A DNA stretch of 49,470 nt from Betaproteobacteria bacterium (GTDB lineage: Bacteria > Pseudomonadota > Gammaproteobacteria > Burkholderiales > Ferrovaceae), in NCBI GenBank assembly GCA_018971415.1, contig JAGXAW010000009.1, positions 1-49,470 on the forward strand. The letters run 5' to 3'. This document shows positions 1 to 9,472 of the stretch, piece by piece (position 1 is the first letter of the stretch; each line of letters starts with the position of its first letter). Below the pieces are notes generated by a model. The model was not told the origin of the DNA. It worked only from the letters and a program-made list of their open reading frames with translations, and made no database searches. The translations under genes were made by a program, and so were the position numbers.

Positions 1-1756
1 CCCCTACTGGTTGATAGACAGTTTGCCCACCCTGCGTTTGAGCAATAGATGTGTCATAGGTAAGGATTTTGTACACATCAAAGCCCAGCATATTGTTTCT
101 ATCTTTCCATGTGGTTCCAACCTGATAGTTCTCAGTTCTTTCAGGGTTGATTGTGCCAGGATTAGTAGGAGGTGAAGTTTGTAACAGTTGTAACTTAGGT
201 GCTAAAAACCCTTCTGAGTAATCGCCATATACAGACCAATTTTGATTAATTAAGTAACGCGTTGAAAGATTTTTGAGAAACCTAGTATAAGTTGCGTTAG
301 AAATATTACCTGGATAATTTCCGTTCAAAACAGGGAAATTAGTGTCTCTGTTAAATGAAGAATATTTGACACCAGGCGTAACTTGCCAATTAGAGTTTAC
401 ATTATATTTGTATTGAAGATAAGGTTGTATGGTCGTAATGGTTTCATTACCAAGTGTATCAGCATAATTTAAAGAGGCATTTGAGTATGAGTTGAAATTA
501 TAATTAAATGCACCATTTTGAGACCAGTCAACTTCAGTTAATGTTTTATCGTTGCTTTGCCTGTCAATCCAAATTCCAGTATCAAGCTCACCTGTTTTAT
601 AATTTTTACTTAAACGTAAAATATCACCCCAAGAACGGTAATTGTTGTTCAAAAGGTTTCCTGTAATATCATTAGGTAATTGAGTGCCATTATTTAATGT
701 TGCGCCACCATTAAGACTATAATAAGGATATTCAGAGTAAGCACCTCCTCCAGGCCCACCATTTAAACCTTGGTGATAATAGGCGTAAGTGTAGGTTTTG
801 TTATCAATATTCCATTCACCGATTCTGCTCTTTATTCCTAAGTATTCAATATCGGTTTGAATATTATCAATGTTATATCCGTAAAAGTTTTGAGTATTAG
901 GATCGTTACTTAGGCCATAATTTAACCCATTCTGAGCTATAGCACCCAAGGTTGCACCATAAGATACGTTTTGATGTACTTTATTGGTGGTGGCAACAAA
1001 TGTGACTGTTGTGTAATCTGATAAAGGTTTATCAAATTTTACAAAAAGATTTTGACGGTTTTGTCCGCTGTTAGTTAAAAAACCATCTGTAGAAAAGTTT
1101 TTGTAGCTAAAGTAAGCTTTAGCATCACCGTATTTTTGTAAATTACCTGTGTCAAACTGAACACCAGCTAATTTCGTATTCCACGTACCAAAGGATCCAA
1201 ATGGGGTAACGCCTGCATTCTGACTGGGATCAACGGTAGACACTGCAACAGTACCACCGAATGTGGCATACCCGATGTTAGATGCATCTCCCGGACCGCG
1301 ATCTACAACTAAACCCTTAATATCTTGGTTCATGAAAAAAGATGTGGAATGGTGAGTAAAATCGTTAGTGTCACCAATCGGTATCCCATCAAAAGTCACA
1401 TTAAACTGACCATCCTGAAAGCCACGGATACTAATATTCTGGGTTTCTTGGCCACCTGCACCATTAGGATCAACACTCATAACACTTGGCGCTATAGAAA
1501 TAATGTCCGTGTAGTTTGCGCCAGGAGCAGCATTTTCTTTTATATAGTGTTCGTTAATAGACGATTGAGGTTGTGTAGCCTCTAGGGAAGCCTGTGTAGG
1601 AGACTCGTAGGATACGGTCGATTTATCATTAGATTGCGCACCACTTTCTGAACCAACCGTACCTAATTCAACGGTATCTGCAGCAAAAGCAATGCTATTA
1701 AGTGCAGATAGGATAAGAACTTATAGGAGTTTTTTCTTAAAAACAAACTGTTTCAT
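1..1756 (-). pseudogene. TonB-dependent outer-membrane receptor, C-terminus beyond window, nonsense codon in signal peptide
   Basis: I translated the minus strand by hand from an ATG at 1756. It gives a signal peptide (MKQFVFKKKLL, stop, then VLILSALNSIAFA), a TonB-box-like stretch (DTVELGTV), a plug domain (NISIRGF, FDGIPIGD, VVDRGPGDA) and a beta-barrel region that stays open to the window edge. The only break is a TAA at codon 12 (1723-1721). The frame is identical before and after it, so this is a substitution rather than an indel. An AAGGAA ribosome site precedes the ATG. The next in-frame start is ATG at 1480 (residue 93), which would give a product without signal peptide or TonB box. 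TonB-dependent receptors import siderophores, vitamins or metals; the substrate here is unknown. It lies last in an exbB-exbD-tonB-receptor order. A sequencing error or suppression of the stop remains possible. Confidence 0.8.
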
Positions 1757-1770
1757 TTATATTTATATTC

Positions 1771-1789
1771 CTTAGTTTAAAAAACTAAG
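1771..1789 (-). promoter_or_regulatory. Inverted repeat between tonB and the receptor gene
   Basis: An 8-bp inverted repeat (CTTAGTTT, 3-nt loop, AAACTAAG) sits in a very AT-rich 112-bp gap, just upstream of the receptor's ribosome site. It has no run of T after it on the minus strand, so it is not a standard terminator. It could be an operator, an mRNA-stability hairpin or chance in AT-rich DNA. Confidence 0.3.
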
Positions 1790-1868
1790 CATAAATAAAA
1801 ATTATTTAAGTTTAATTTAAGATTAATGTAGTTTTTATTAAATAATAGTTTTAATTTTAAATATAATT

Positions 1869-2510
1869 TTAGTTTTTAAACTCTACCCAAATTTGATAGT
1901 TGTTATTTGAGTTAATTTCTTTAGGAGGTGAGGGATAGATTGCGTCGTTCACTGCTTTGATAGCATAACGATCAAACATGCTGGTACCGCTTGAATCTAA
2001 TACGGCTGAATTCCTAGCATGCTGTAATTTATCAAGCGAAAACTGAACACGCACTTTTCCGGAAATGCCCATTTGTTTAGCAGCGATGGGGTAGATAAGA
2101 GCAGCTTGAACTGCTTGGCGTAGCTTTTCTATGTATTCTGCCAATAACTTATCTTTAAGCGATTGACTTATTTGTTGGTTATCAGGTGGAGGAGGTGGGC
2201 TCACGTGTTGAGAAAAGGCATCTGCCACAGATTTTATAGGTACAGGTGGGGTAACAGGTTGTGGTAGTTTGATTTGATGTATAGGGGGCGTAATGACTTT
2301 GCGCACGGGTTTAGGGGGGGTGGGTTTGGGAGGCGTTGGTGTATTCACCTGCTGCAGCGTTAGCGTGACTGTTTGATTTTCAACATGGATAACTGGTTTA
2401 CTAAAAAAGAAGTAGTAAGTCAGTAATGCAGTAAATAAGGCCAGTTCCAGTAATATTGCAAGTGTAAAGGGCTGACTAAATCGAGAGTAATGGCTAACTG
2501 AACGTTGCAT
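1869..2510 (-). CDS. tonB: Energy-transducing protein TonB
   Basis: This 213-residue protein couples the inner-membrane proton-motive force to outer-membrane receptors. It has one N-terminal membrane anchor (about residues 15-36), a Pro/Lys-rich periplasmic spacer (TPPKPTPPKPVRKV and similar, about 55-115) and a C-terminal TonB domain with the typical GxVRVQFSLD and final YQIWVEFKN strands. It starts 2 nt after the exbD stop and belongs to the same transcript as exbB and exbD, so it very likely serves the adjoining receptor and perhaps others. Confidence 0.9.
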   Translation of the reverse strand: MQRSVSHYSRFSQPFTLAILLELALFTALLTYYFFFSKPVIHVENQTVTLTLQQVNTPTPPKPTPPKPVRKVITPPIHQIKLPQPVTPPVPIKSVADAFSQHVSPPPPPDNQQISQSLKDKLLAEYIEKLRQAVQAALIYPIAAKQMGISGKVRVQFSLDKLQHARNSAVLDSSGTSMFDRYAIKAVNDAIYPSPPKEINSNNNYQIWVEFKN

Positions 2511-2512
2511 AA

Positions 2513-2902
2513 TTAGTTTTGTGTTTTGGCAGCAATGGCCACCTGTGTTACGCCAGAGAGTTTAATAGCATCGAGCACCTTCATGACCACCTGTAGATCA
2601 GCTTCCTTGTCTCCAGAAATGGTAACTGCAGTTTTCTCACCCATCTGTTTTAGTTTTTCAGTAAGTTGTGGCAAAGCGATTTGCTGCTGTTCAACCCAAA
2701 TAGAACCATCTTGTTTCAGTTCCACCAATAATTTTGGTGTGGGTAGCGCCTCAGCGGTGCTGCTTGTCGGTAATTTGGTTACTTGCCCAGTTGTTGGAAT
2801 CATTTTAAGCATCAACATGGCAAAAAATACCAATAAAAAAAGCATAATATCGATCATGGGAATAATTTCAATTCGTGCTTTTTTTTCAGTTAAATAACGC
2901 AT
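2513..2902 (-). CDS. exbD: Biopolymer transport protein ExbD
   Basis: At 129 residues this is a usual-length ExbD. A short basic cytoplasmic tail (MRYLTEKKARIEI) leads into the single membrane helix PMIDIMLFLLVFFAMLML, whose Asp is the conserved proton-carrying residue. A periplasmic domain with VTISGDKEADLQVVMKVLDAIKLSGV follows. It forms the ExbB-ExbD proton channel that energises TonB. It lies between exbB and tonB with short gaps on both sides, so the three are co-transcribed. Confidence 0.93.
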   Translation of the reverse strand: MRYLTEKKARIEIIPMIDIMLFLLVFFAMLMLKMIPTTGQVTKLPTSSTAEALPTPKLLVELKQDGSIWVEQQQIALPQLTEKLKQMGEKTAVTISGDKEADLQVVMKVLDAIKLSGVTQVAIAAKTQN

Positions 2903-2913
2903 GTTTAAGATTC

Positions 2914-3561
2914 CTATAGCGCTTTTAAATTATGTTGAATACTGGTGTCACCTTGATTAAGAATGATTATTTTTAAAGTTTCCAACTGGTGAATGACCAG
3001 CCGAACACGGGTATTTAAACCGTTAAAAAAGATCAAACCAATCATTGCTACCACCAGTCCTGAGGCTGTGGCAAGGAGTGCCTCGGCAATACCGGAGGTG
3101 ATTTGTAATGCGCCACTTTGCCCTTGACCAAGAACACTAAAGGCGTTGAACATACCTAGGATAGTACCAAAGAGTCCCAGTAACGGTGCTAAGGTAATCA
3201 CCGTGTCCAGCATCCATAAAGACCGATCCAAATGAGGGACTTCATGCATGAGCGCTTCTTCCAAGACACTGTCCAATGACTCACGGTCTTGCTTAAGATT
3301 AGGGGAGAGCTCATTCACAGCATGTACTAAATTTAAGTGAGGCAATTTAGGGTGTTTTTCTACAAATTGAGTAAAGACTTGTTGATTGAGATTATTTTTG
3401 GTTTTAACCAGTTTGAGTAATTTGTCACCTGCTTCAATCATGTTTGATAGGTATCGTGTTCTCTCAATGATAATGGTTAAAGCCAAGGTGAATAAAATTA
3501 CCATGAGATACAACGTACCACCGGAATCATTGGCTAAATCGAGAAGGTGATCAAAGGACAT
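2914..3561 (-). CDS. exbB: Biopolymer transport protein ExbB (MotA/TolQ/ExbB family)
   Basis: The 215-residue protein has a first membrane helix near residues 15-35 and a paired helix region around ITLAPLLGLFGTILGMFNAF and ALLATASGLVVAMIGLIFFN, the MotA/TolQ/ExbB channel signature. I start it at MSFDHLL because GGAAG lies about 7 nt upstream; the longer in-frame start is a TTG. It is the first gene of exbB-exbD-tonB-receptor. The AT-rich upstream region contains GATAATGCAT, only a weak resemblance to a Fur site. Confidence 0.92.
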   Translation of the reverse strand: MSFDHLLDLANDSGGTLYLMVILFTLALTIIIERTRYLSNMIEAGDKLLKLVKTKNNLNQQVFTQFVEKHPKLPHLNLVHAVNELSPNLKQDRESLDSVLEEALMHEVPHLDRSLWMLDTVITLAPLLGLFGTILGMFNAFSVLGQGQSGALQITSGIAEALLATASGLVVAMIGLIFFNGLNTRVRLVIHQLETLKIIILNQGDTSIQHNLKAL

Positions 3562-3662
3562 ATTTTTCTTCCACAAAAAATATGCATTATCTATAGAATT
3601 TATTACAGTTAGATGACTTTTCTGAGATTTAATGTCAAAAAACAGAAATAAATATTGAGACT

Positions 3663-3677
3663 ACTTTAATTTAAAGT
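3663..3677. other. Small AT-rich palindrome between exbB and purK
   Basis: ACTTTAA-T-TTAAAGT is a perfect 7-bp inverted repeat in the 141-bp gap between the exbB start and the purK end. No T-run follows on the minus strand, so it is not an evident terminator. I see no gene in this gap. It may be an operator for the exbB operon or chance. Confidence 0.2.
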
Positions 3678-3702
3678 GCAGATTCAAAAACTAAAGAGTG
3701 AG

Positions 3703-4830
3703 TTAGCTGGGAATATTGAGAATGTGTTTAATGTCTTCGGCTTTTTTAAGAGCATCATTGGCACTGGGTCCCAATACGGTAATGTGGCCCATCTTTCTTC
3801 CCTTTCTGGGCTCTTTCTTACCATAGAGATGAAGGCTTGCTGTGGGTTCTTCCAGTACTTTTTCCCATTGTGGAGTGCCTTGCTCCCAAATATCCCCAAG
3901 AATATTCAACATAACAGCAGGACTTAAGGCATCACAGGAACCCATGGGTAAATTACATAGGATTCTTAGTTGCTGTTCGAATTGATCCGTGACGCAAGCG
4001 TTAATGGTGAAGTGTCCGCTATTGTGTGGACGAGGCGCCATTTCATTTACCAGTAGCGTATCAATGCCGGTTACAAAAAACTCAACAGCCAACACACCCA
4101 CATAATTAAGTTTGTCTGCAATATCGCAGGCAATTTTTTTGGCACGCTGGGCCAACTCATCGCGGATTCTAGCTGGTGCAATGGTCATGTCCAAAATACC
4201 ATGACGGTGCTTGTTTTCCGCTATTGGCCAAACATGGATCTGACCTTGACGGTTTCTTCCTAACACAACAGAAATTTCAAGACGTAAGGGAATTTGCTCC
4301 TCAACAACAACAGGGAACAGATCGCCTTGGGTGTTGAGTGTGGCTAACAGCTCTTCTTGGTTAGCCACACGCACTTGACCTTTACCATCGTAGCCAAAAC
4401 GAGCTGTTTTGATAATGGCAGGGTAACGAATATCAGCTAATTTTGCTGTCACCTCATGGGCACTGTCTAACACCACAAAGTGTGCCACAGGAAAACCAGA
4501 TCGCTTGAAGAACTGTTTTTCAAAAATACGATTTTGGGCAATGGCGACAGCGGCTGAGGGAGGACTGACAACCACTTTTTCTTCCAACTGACTTAGTAGT
4601 GAAGCTGGAACATTTTCAAATTCAGTGGTCACTGCATCGCAACGCAGTAGTAGCGTTTCCACTACACGCGGATCATCATAGGGAAGACACAGATGTTCAT
4701 TGGCAAAATGCTGTGCGGGGGCTTCTGGGTCAGGATCCACCACAATCACTTCATAACCCATGCGCCTTGCCACGGCACAAAACATTCTGCCAAGCTGTCC
4801 GCCGCCTAACAAACCTAATGTATTACTCAT
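3703..4830 (-). CDS. purK: 5-(carboxyamino)imidazole ribonucleotide synthase PurK
   Basis: The protein converts AIR, ATP and bicarbonate to N5-CAIR in purine synthesis. At 375 residues it has the family length. The N-terminus LGLLGGGQLGRMFCAVARRMGY is the PurK Rossmann signature. The central ATP-grasp fold shows IIKTARFGYDGKGQVRV and EVVVEEQIPLRLEISVV, and the C-terminal part shows VNEMAPRPHNSGHFTINACVTDQFEQ. The start lies 2 nt after the purE stop, giving the standard purE-purK pair at the end of the trxB-arn transcript. Confidence 0.95.
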   Translation of the reverse strand: MSNTLGLLGGGQLGRMFCAVARRMGYEVIVVDPDPEAPAQHFANEHLCLPYDDPRVVETLLLRCDAVTTEFENVPASLLSQLEEKVVVSPPSAAVAIAQNRIFEKQFFKRSGFPVAHFVVLDSAHEVTAKLADIRYPAIIKTARFGYDGKGQVRVANQEELLATLNTQGDLFPVVVEEQIPLRLEISVVLGRNRQGQIHVWPIAENKHRHGILDMTIAPARIRDELAQRAKKIACDIADKLNYVGVLAVEFFVTGIDTLLVNEMAPRPHNSGHFTINACVTDQFEQQLRILCNLPMGSCDALSPAVMLNILGDIWEQGTPQWEKVLEEPTASLHLYGKKEPRKGRKMGHITVLGPSANDALKKAEDIKHILNIPS

Positions 4831-4832
4831 GA

Positions 4833-5342
4833 TTATTGTGGGGGTAGCGTCATGGCCTTGACCAATTCTTCAAGTTGATGACGATATTGATCTAATTGTT
4901 GAGCAAGTTGAGGGGAGCTTTGCGCCAGAATACTCACTGCAAATAAACCTGCGTTAGCAGCACCCGCTTCACCAATGGCAAAAGTTGCCACAGGAATGCC
5001 CTTGGGCATTTGCACAATGGATAAGAGTGAGTCTTGGCCTGCGAGATATTTACTGGGTACAGGAACACCTAAAACAGGTACAGTGGTTTTTGAGGCCAAC
5101 ATGCCTGGTAAATGTGCAGCGCCACCGGCACCTGCTATGATGCACACAAGACCTCGCTCCCGGGCGCTATGCGCGTAATCAAACATCATGTCAGGTGTTC
5201 TATGGGCAGAGACCACTTTGGTTTCAAAAGGCACATTGAATTCTTTTAAAATCAAGGCAGCGTGTTCCATGGTGGACCAGTCTGAGTGACTACCCATCAC
5301 AATGCCAACAACGGCTTTTGCGGGAGTGAGCTCTTGAGACAT
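4833..5342 (-). CDS. purE: N5-CAIR mutase PurE
   Basis: PurE rearranges N5-CAIR to CAIR, the step after PurK. It has 169 residues with the class I motifs [14 protein letters not shown] near the N-terminus, VVSAHRTPD (catalytic His) and [14 protein letters not shown]. Its ATG lies directly after the arnA decarboxylase stop and the stop is 2 nt before purK, so it is translated from the same message as the arn genes upstream. Confidence 0.95.
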   Translation of the reverse strand: MSQELTPAKAVVGIVMGSHSDWSTMEHAALILKEFNVPFETKVVSAHRTPDMMFDYAHSARERGLVCIIAGAGGAAHLPGMLASKTTVPVLGVPVPSKYLAGQDSLLSIVQMPKGIPVATFAIGEAGAANAGLFAVSILAQSSPQLAQQLDQYRHQLEELVKAMTLPPQ

Positions 5343-5344
5343 AA

Positions 5345-6388
5345 CTAGTCAACCAATCCTTTAGCAGCAGCCACTTGACCACGGTAAGAATCAAAAATGA
5401 ACTTCAAAGCATCTTTCATGGACACTGCAGGTTTCCATTCAAGCTCATTACAGGTATTGGTGATTTTAGGGACACGGTTTTGTACATCCTGGTAACCACG
5501 ACCATAATAGGCCTCAGAGGTGGTCTCAATTAACTGAACCTGTTTTGCGCTCTCGCGATATTCTGGGTATTCCATAGCCAGAGTTAACATCATTTGTGCC
5601 AGTTCTTTGACAGAATAGTTGTTAACTGGGTTACCCACGTTATAGATTTTACCGCTGGCGACCCCGTTTTTGTTTTCAATCATTTTCATGAGGGCAGACA
5701 CACCATCATCAATATAGGTGAAAGCCCTTTTTTGAGTTCCACCATCAACGAGTTTAATGTTTTCGCCACGAACAATGTGACCAAAGAACTGGGTAATCAC
5801 GCGTGAGCTGCCTTCTTTGGCTGTATGGATACTGTCCAAACCAGCGCCAATCCAGTTAAAGGGTCTGAACAGCGTAAAGTCTAACCCTTCCTGTGAGCCA
5901 TAGGCCCAGATCACACGATCCATGAGCTGCTTGCTGCATGAATAGATCCAGCGCTGCTTTTCAATGGGACCTAACACGAGGTCGGAATTGTCTGGATCAA
6001 ATTCACTGTCCTTACACATGCCATATACTTCGGAAGTGGAAGGGAAGAGAATACGTTTTTTGTATTTAACGCAACTCCTAACGATCGGTAAATTCGCTTC
6101 AAAGTCGAGTTCAAATACGCGTAAGGGTTGCTGTACGTAGGTGGCCGGTGTGGCAATCGCAACAAGTGGCAAGACCACATCACACTTTTTGATGTGATAT
6201 TCAATCCACTCTTTGTTAATCGTGATGTCGCCTTCAAAGAAGTGAAAACGGGGGTGATCAATTAAATCATTAACACGATCACTTTGCATGTCCATGCCAA
6301 ACACTTCCCAATCAGTGGTGTTGAGGATGCGTTGACTCAAATGGTGACCAATAAACCCGTTTACCCCAAGAATTAATATCTTTTTCAT
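5345..6388 (-). CDS. arnA: UDP-glucuronate decarboxylase, stand-alone C-terminal half of ArnA
   Basis: This 347-residue short-chain dehydrogenase matches the C-terminal domain of ArnA, which oxidises and decarboxylates UDP-glucuronate to UDP-4-keto-pentose for Ara4N synthesis. It has the NAD motif [10 protein letters not shown], catalytic [11 protein letters not shown] (Ser/Glu pair) and YSCSKQ, and the late Arg of [15 protein letters not shown]. In enterobacteria this domain is fused behind the formyltransferase; here the two are separate genes 87 nt apart. I start at the second of two adjacent start codons (GTG ATG). Both halves keep their catalytic residues, so the pathway step is likely functional. 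Confidence 0.88.
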   Translation of the reverse strand: MKKILILGVNGFIGHHLSQRILNTTDWEVFGMDMQSDRVNDLIDHPRFHFFEGDITINKEWIEYHIKKCDVVLPLVAIATPATYVQQPLRVFELDFEANLPIVRSCVKYKKRILFPSTSEVYGMCKDSEFDPDNSDLVLGPIEKQRWIYSCSKQLMDRVIWAYGSQEGLDFTLFRPFNWIGAGLDSIHTAKEGSSRVITQFFGHIVRGENIKLVDGGTQKRAFTYIDDGVSALMKMIENKNGVASGKIYNVGNPVNNYSVKELAQMMLTLAMEYPEYRESAKQVQLIETTSEAYYGRGYQDVQNRVPKITNTCNELEWKPAVSMKDALKFIFDSYRGQVAAAKGLVD

Positions 6389-6475
6389 CACATTAACCGA
6401 AAATTAAAAAAGACTATTATACCGGTTTTAAGGGGCTTTATTAAAGCTTCACGAATTATTGCTGGTTTAGAATGA

Positions 6476-7363
6476 TTACAAATCCGGACGAACGCCTTGG
6501 GGGAAACGTTTTTTAAATTCCTCAGCGTCAAGGGGCTGTCCATCAAGTTCTAAGGCTAAGAGATACAGATTCTTTCCATCTCCTCCCACGGTTTTCGCAA
6601 TCGCATCGTTGGTGTGGGTTAAGGAAGTGCGAAGAATCGAGAGTTTTTGACCTTGGATAAAAGTAAATGCCCCTGGGTAGGGTGGGGCTACTGCACGAAC
6701 GAGATTGTGTATGGCAAGGCTACTTTGTGCCCAGTTAATTCGTCCATCCTCTGCTTTACGGCCGCCAAAGTAACTGCCTTTTTTCAGGTTTTGTTTTTGA
6801 TGGCGGGCTTTTCCTTTGAGTAAGGCAGGTAGCACTTCATCCAAGGCGCGGATGGCGGCATCACTCACCTTATCAAAGACCTCCTTGGCAGTGTCATCAA
6901 TCTCAATGGGTACTTTCTTTTGCGCGACAATATCCCCTTGATCAGGTTTTTTAGTCATCACATGTAAGCTTGCCCCAGTTTCCTTTTCTCCGTGAATAAT
7001 GGCCCAATTAATCGGCACGCGACCGCGATATTTAGGTAATAAGGAGCCGTGAAGGTTATAAGCGCCACGCTTAGCCAATTTTAAAATCTCTTCACTTAAC
7101 ATGTGGCGATAATAAAAAGAAAAAATAAAGTCAGGTTTAGCCCGTTTTATTTTTTTAATGATCTGTGATTGATTGGGGTTCTCAGGGGTGATGACCTTTA
7201 GGCCTTCTTTCTTGGCTAATTTTTTGACACTCTCAAACCAGATCAGCTCATCGGGATTGTCCTCGTGGGTGAGCACCAGTGAGACTTTTACCTTATGGTT
7301 TAACAGAACTTTAAGCGCGTTAACCCCGATAGTGTGATAGGCAAAAACAACGGCTTTAACCAT
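6476..7363 (-). CDS. arnA: UDP-Ara4N formyltransferase, stand-alone N-terminal half of ArnA
   Basis: The 295-residue protein matches the N-terminal domain of ArnA and the methionyl-tRNA formyltransferase fold. Residues seen include YNLHGSLLPKYRGRVPINW (Asn/His pair of the active site), HVMTKKPDQGDIVAQ (catalytic Asp) and the C-terminal OB-like part with NLVRAVAPPYPGAFTFIQG. It formylates UDP-Ara4N using formyl-tetrahydrofolate. Fmt is the main alternative, but its start (VVFAYHTIGVNALKVLL) and place between arnC and the decarboxylase gene argue for ArnA. Confidence 0.88.
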   Translation of the reverse strand: MVKAVVFAYHTIGVNALKVLLNHKVKVSLVLTHEDNPDELIWFESVKKLAKKEGLKVITPENPNQSQIIKKIKRAKPDFIFSFYYRHMLSEEILKLAKRGAYNLHGSLLPKYRGRVPINWAIIHGEKETGASLHVMTKKPDQGDIVAQKKVPIEIDDTAKEVFDKVSDAAIRALDEVLPALLKGKARHQKQNLKKGSYFGGRKAEDGRINWAQSSLAIHNLVRAVAPPYPGAFTFIQGQKLSILRTSLTHTNDAIAKTVGGDGKNLYLLALELDGQPLDAEEFKKRFPQGVRPDL

Positions 7364-7377
7364 GGCAGAGGTCCTAA

Positions 7378-8331
7378 TTAGGATGAATGATGTGACTCTT
7401 GTGTTTCCAGTATAGCTTGAATTAAGAAACGTGGGCGATCCCGCACTTGCTGATAAATACGGCCAATATATTCACCCAATAAACCAATACCGAATAAGAG
7501 GATACCTATCAGGAAAAAGGTAATTGCAAAAAGGGTAAAGACTCCTTCAGCCTCGGGTCCAATCACCAATCGACGTATTAAAAGATAGATAACAAACAAA
7601 CCTGAGAGCAGCGATAACACCATGCCCATTAGAGAAAACCACTGTAAGGGCACCACAGAAAAACCAGTAATGAGGTCAAAGTTTAAGCGGATTAAACTGT
7701 ATAAAGAATATTTGGATTCACCCGCCGCGCGCTCTTCATGGGCGACTGTGACTTCCGTAGGGTTAGAGGCAAAGGTGTAAGCCAGAGCCGGAATAAAGGT
7801 ATTAATCTCTTTGCAAGATGAAATGGCCGCGATAATTTTTTTATCATAGGCGCGCATCATGCACCCTTGATCAGTCATATGAATACGGGTCATTTTTTCA
7901 CGCAGGCGATTCATGAGGCGTGAGGCAACCCGGCGCCACGTGCTGTCCTGTCTGACGGCACGGATTGTACCGACATAATCATGACCTTGATCAACGGCGG
8001 CTAGCAGTTTACCAATTTCCTCAGGAGGGTTTTGTAGATCGGCATCGAGCGTAATCACTGTTTTGCCACGGCAATATTCAAACCCTGCCATGATCGCCAT
8101 GTGCTGACCATAGTTGCCATTGAGTAAAATCACTCTGGTGACATCGGGACGTAGCTCAAATTGTTGACGCAATAATGCCGGTGAGCGATCACGACTGCCA
8201 TCATTGATAAAAATGATTTCATAGGAACGCTGTAATTGATCTAAGGCCGGATAGAGACGGTCAAAGAGTGCTTGTAAACCCTCTTCCTCATTGTAGACAG
8301 GGATAACCACTGATAGTTGTATGCTGTTCAT
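7378..8331 (-). CDS. arnC: Undecaprenyl-phosphate Ara4FN transferase ArnC
   Basis: This family 2 glycosyltransferase moves Ara4FN from UDP to undecaprenyl phosphate on the cytoplasmic face. The catalytic domain begins QLSVVIPVYNEEEGL and has INDGSRDRS, LDADLQNPPEE and MTDQGCMMRAY. Two C-terminal membrane helices follow (about residues 210-285) and then GEYIGRIYQQVRDRPRF. I start at MNSIQLSVV (8331), 4 nt after the arnB stop; the longer frame overlaps arnB with no homologous sequence. Length is close to the usual 320. Confidence 0.92.
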   Translation of the reverse strand: MNSIQLSVVIPVYNEEEGLQALFDRLYPALDQLQRSYEIIFINDGSRDRSPALLRQQFELRPDVTRVILLNGNYGQHMAIMAGFEYCRGKTVITLDADLQNPPEEIGKLLAAVDQGHDYVGTIRAVRQDSTWRRVASRLMNRLREKMTRIHMTDQGCMMRAYDKKIIAAISSCKEINTFIPALAYTFASNPTEVTVAHEERAAGESKYSLYSLIRLNFDLITGFSVVPLQWFSLMGMVLSLLSGLFVIYLLIRRLVIGPEAEGVFTLFAITFFLIGILLFGIGLLGEYIGRIYQQVRDRPRFLIQAILETQESHHSS

Positions 8332-8335
8332 GGTG

Positions 8336-9472
8336 TTATTTTTTATAGTGATGAAGGAGTTGTAATAATGTATCACAGACATAATCCACTTCATCAAGGC
8401 TTAGGGTTGGGAAGAGTGGCAGAGTGAGCGTGCTGCGCCCAATAGCTTCTGCATGAGGAAAGTCCCCTTCACGAAAACCCCGTTGACGATAAAGTGAAGT
8501 GAGATGAACGGCCTCATAGGAGATACCAGTGCCAATACCATGGCGTTGTAATTCATCCATTAAAGCTTTTCTGTCAATGCTTAACTGATCTAAAGGAAGT
8601 AGGGGAGCGAAGAAGTTCCAACTGTGTCCCTTATCGCCTCTAAAGGGAAGCGTAAGAGAGCTGCCTTGAAGGCGATCAAAATAGCGCTCGACCAAGAGGT
8701 GACGTTTTTCGATAAATTCATCAAGACGGGCAAGTTGCAATAAGCCTAAACGGGCATTGACGTCAGACAAATTAAATTTTCCTCCCAGTACCGTGACATC
8801 ACGAGTCCCATCAGCTAAACGCTTAATGCCATGAAAGCGAAAAGCTTCGCTTACTTTGGCTTCGTCCTCTGAGGCAAACGTTAACGCTCCACCCTCAACG
8901 GTGGTGATGTTTTTATTAGGGTGAAAACTAAAACTGACAATATCCCCAAAACTGCCAATCAATTGATTTTGCCAGCGGCTGCCAATGGCGAGAGCCGCAT
9001 CTTCAATCACCCGAAGATTGTTTTCATGGGCCAATTGATAGAGCGCATCCATGTCCATGGGGTGTCCAGCAAAATGGGTGGGCATCAGCACTTTTGTGCG
9101 CTTGGTTATGGCCGCTTTTGCTTGCTGTAAATCCATATTACGCGTCAGGGGATCCACATCAACAAATACGGGTGTTGCACCTGTTTGCATGATGGCATTG
9201 GCGCAGGAGAAAAAAGTTTGGGCCGGCATAATCACTTCATCCCCTGGCCCCACGCCGATGGTTAACAGTGCCACCTCCAAGGCCGCTGTGGCTGAAGTAA
9301 ATACCCGTGTTGGTCGATCGTTATGCATCACCGACAGGGCTTTTTCAAAGGCCTGTACCTGGGGACCTGTGGTAATCCACAGCGAGCGTAGCGTATCTGC
9401 TACCGCAGAGACCATGTCCTCATCAATAGTGGGACGAGCAAAAGGGATAAAAGGGCGATTAGCTGCGGGCAA
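8336..9472 (-). CDS. arnB: UDP-4-amino-4-deoxy-L-arabinose aminotransferase ArnB
   Basis: ArnB is a PLP enzyme of the DegT/DnrJ/EryC1 family that aminates the UDP-4-keto-pentose made by the ArnA decarboxylase. The Schiff-base Lys is K187 in SFSFHPNKNITTVEGG; EDAALAIGSRW carries the conserved Asp of the cofactor site. The start appears to be TTG at 9472, overlapping the flippase gene by 14 nt with CGGAG about 9 nt upstream. The homologous N-terminus (RPFIPFARPTI) begins right after it, and the next ATG is too late at residue 20. Confidence 0.93.
   Translation of the reverse strand: MPAANRPFIPFARPTIDEDMVSAVADTLRSLWITTGPQVQAFEKALSVMHNDRPTRVFTSATAALEVALLTIGVGPGDEVIMPAQTFFSCANAIMQTGATPVFVDVDPLTRNMDLQQAKAAITKRTKVLMPTHFAGHPMDMDALYQLAHENNLRVIEDAALAIGSRWQNQLIGSFGDIVSFSFHPNKNITTVEGGALTFASEDEAKVSEAFRFHGIKRLADGTRDVTVLGGKFNLSDVNARLGLLQLARLDEFIEKRHLLVERYFDRLQGSSLTLPFRGDKGHSWNFFAPLLPLDQLSIDRKALMDELQRHGIGTGISYEAVHLTSLYRQRGFREGDFPHAEAIGRSTLTLPLFPTLSLDEVDYVCDTLLQLLHHYKK

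Noticed and set aside
1325-1585. Open frame of 86 residues on the plus strand
   Set aside because: It is antisense to the receptor plug domain, which translates cleanly on the minus strand.
2526-2897. Plus-strand frame of 123 residues opposite exbD
   Set aside because: Shadow of exbD; no ribosome site or family features.
3562-3702. Fur box before exbB
   Set aside because: GATAATGCAT matches only part of the Fur consensus and has no second half; not strong enough to list.
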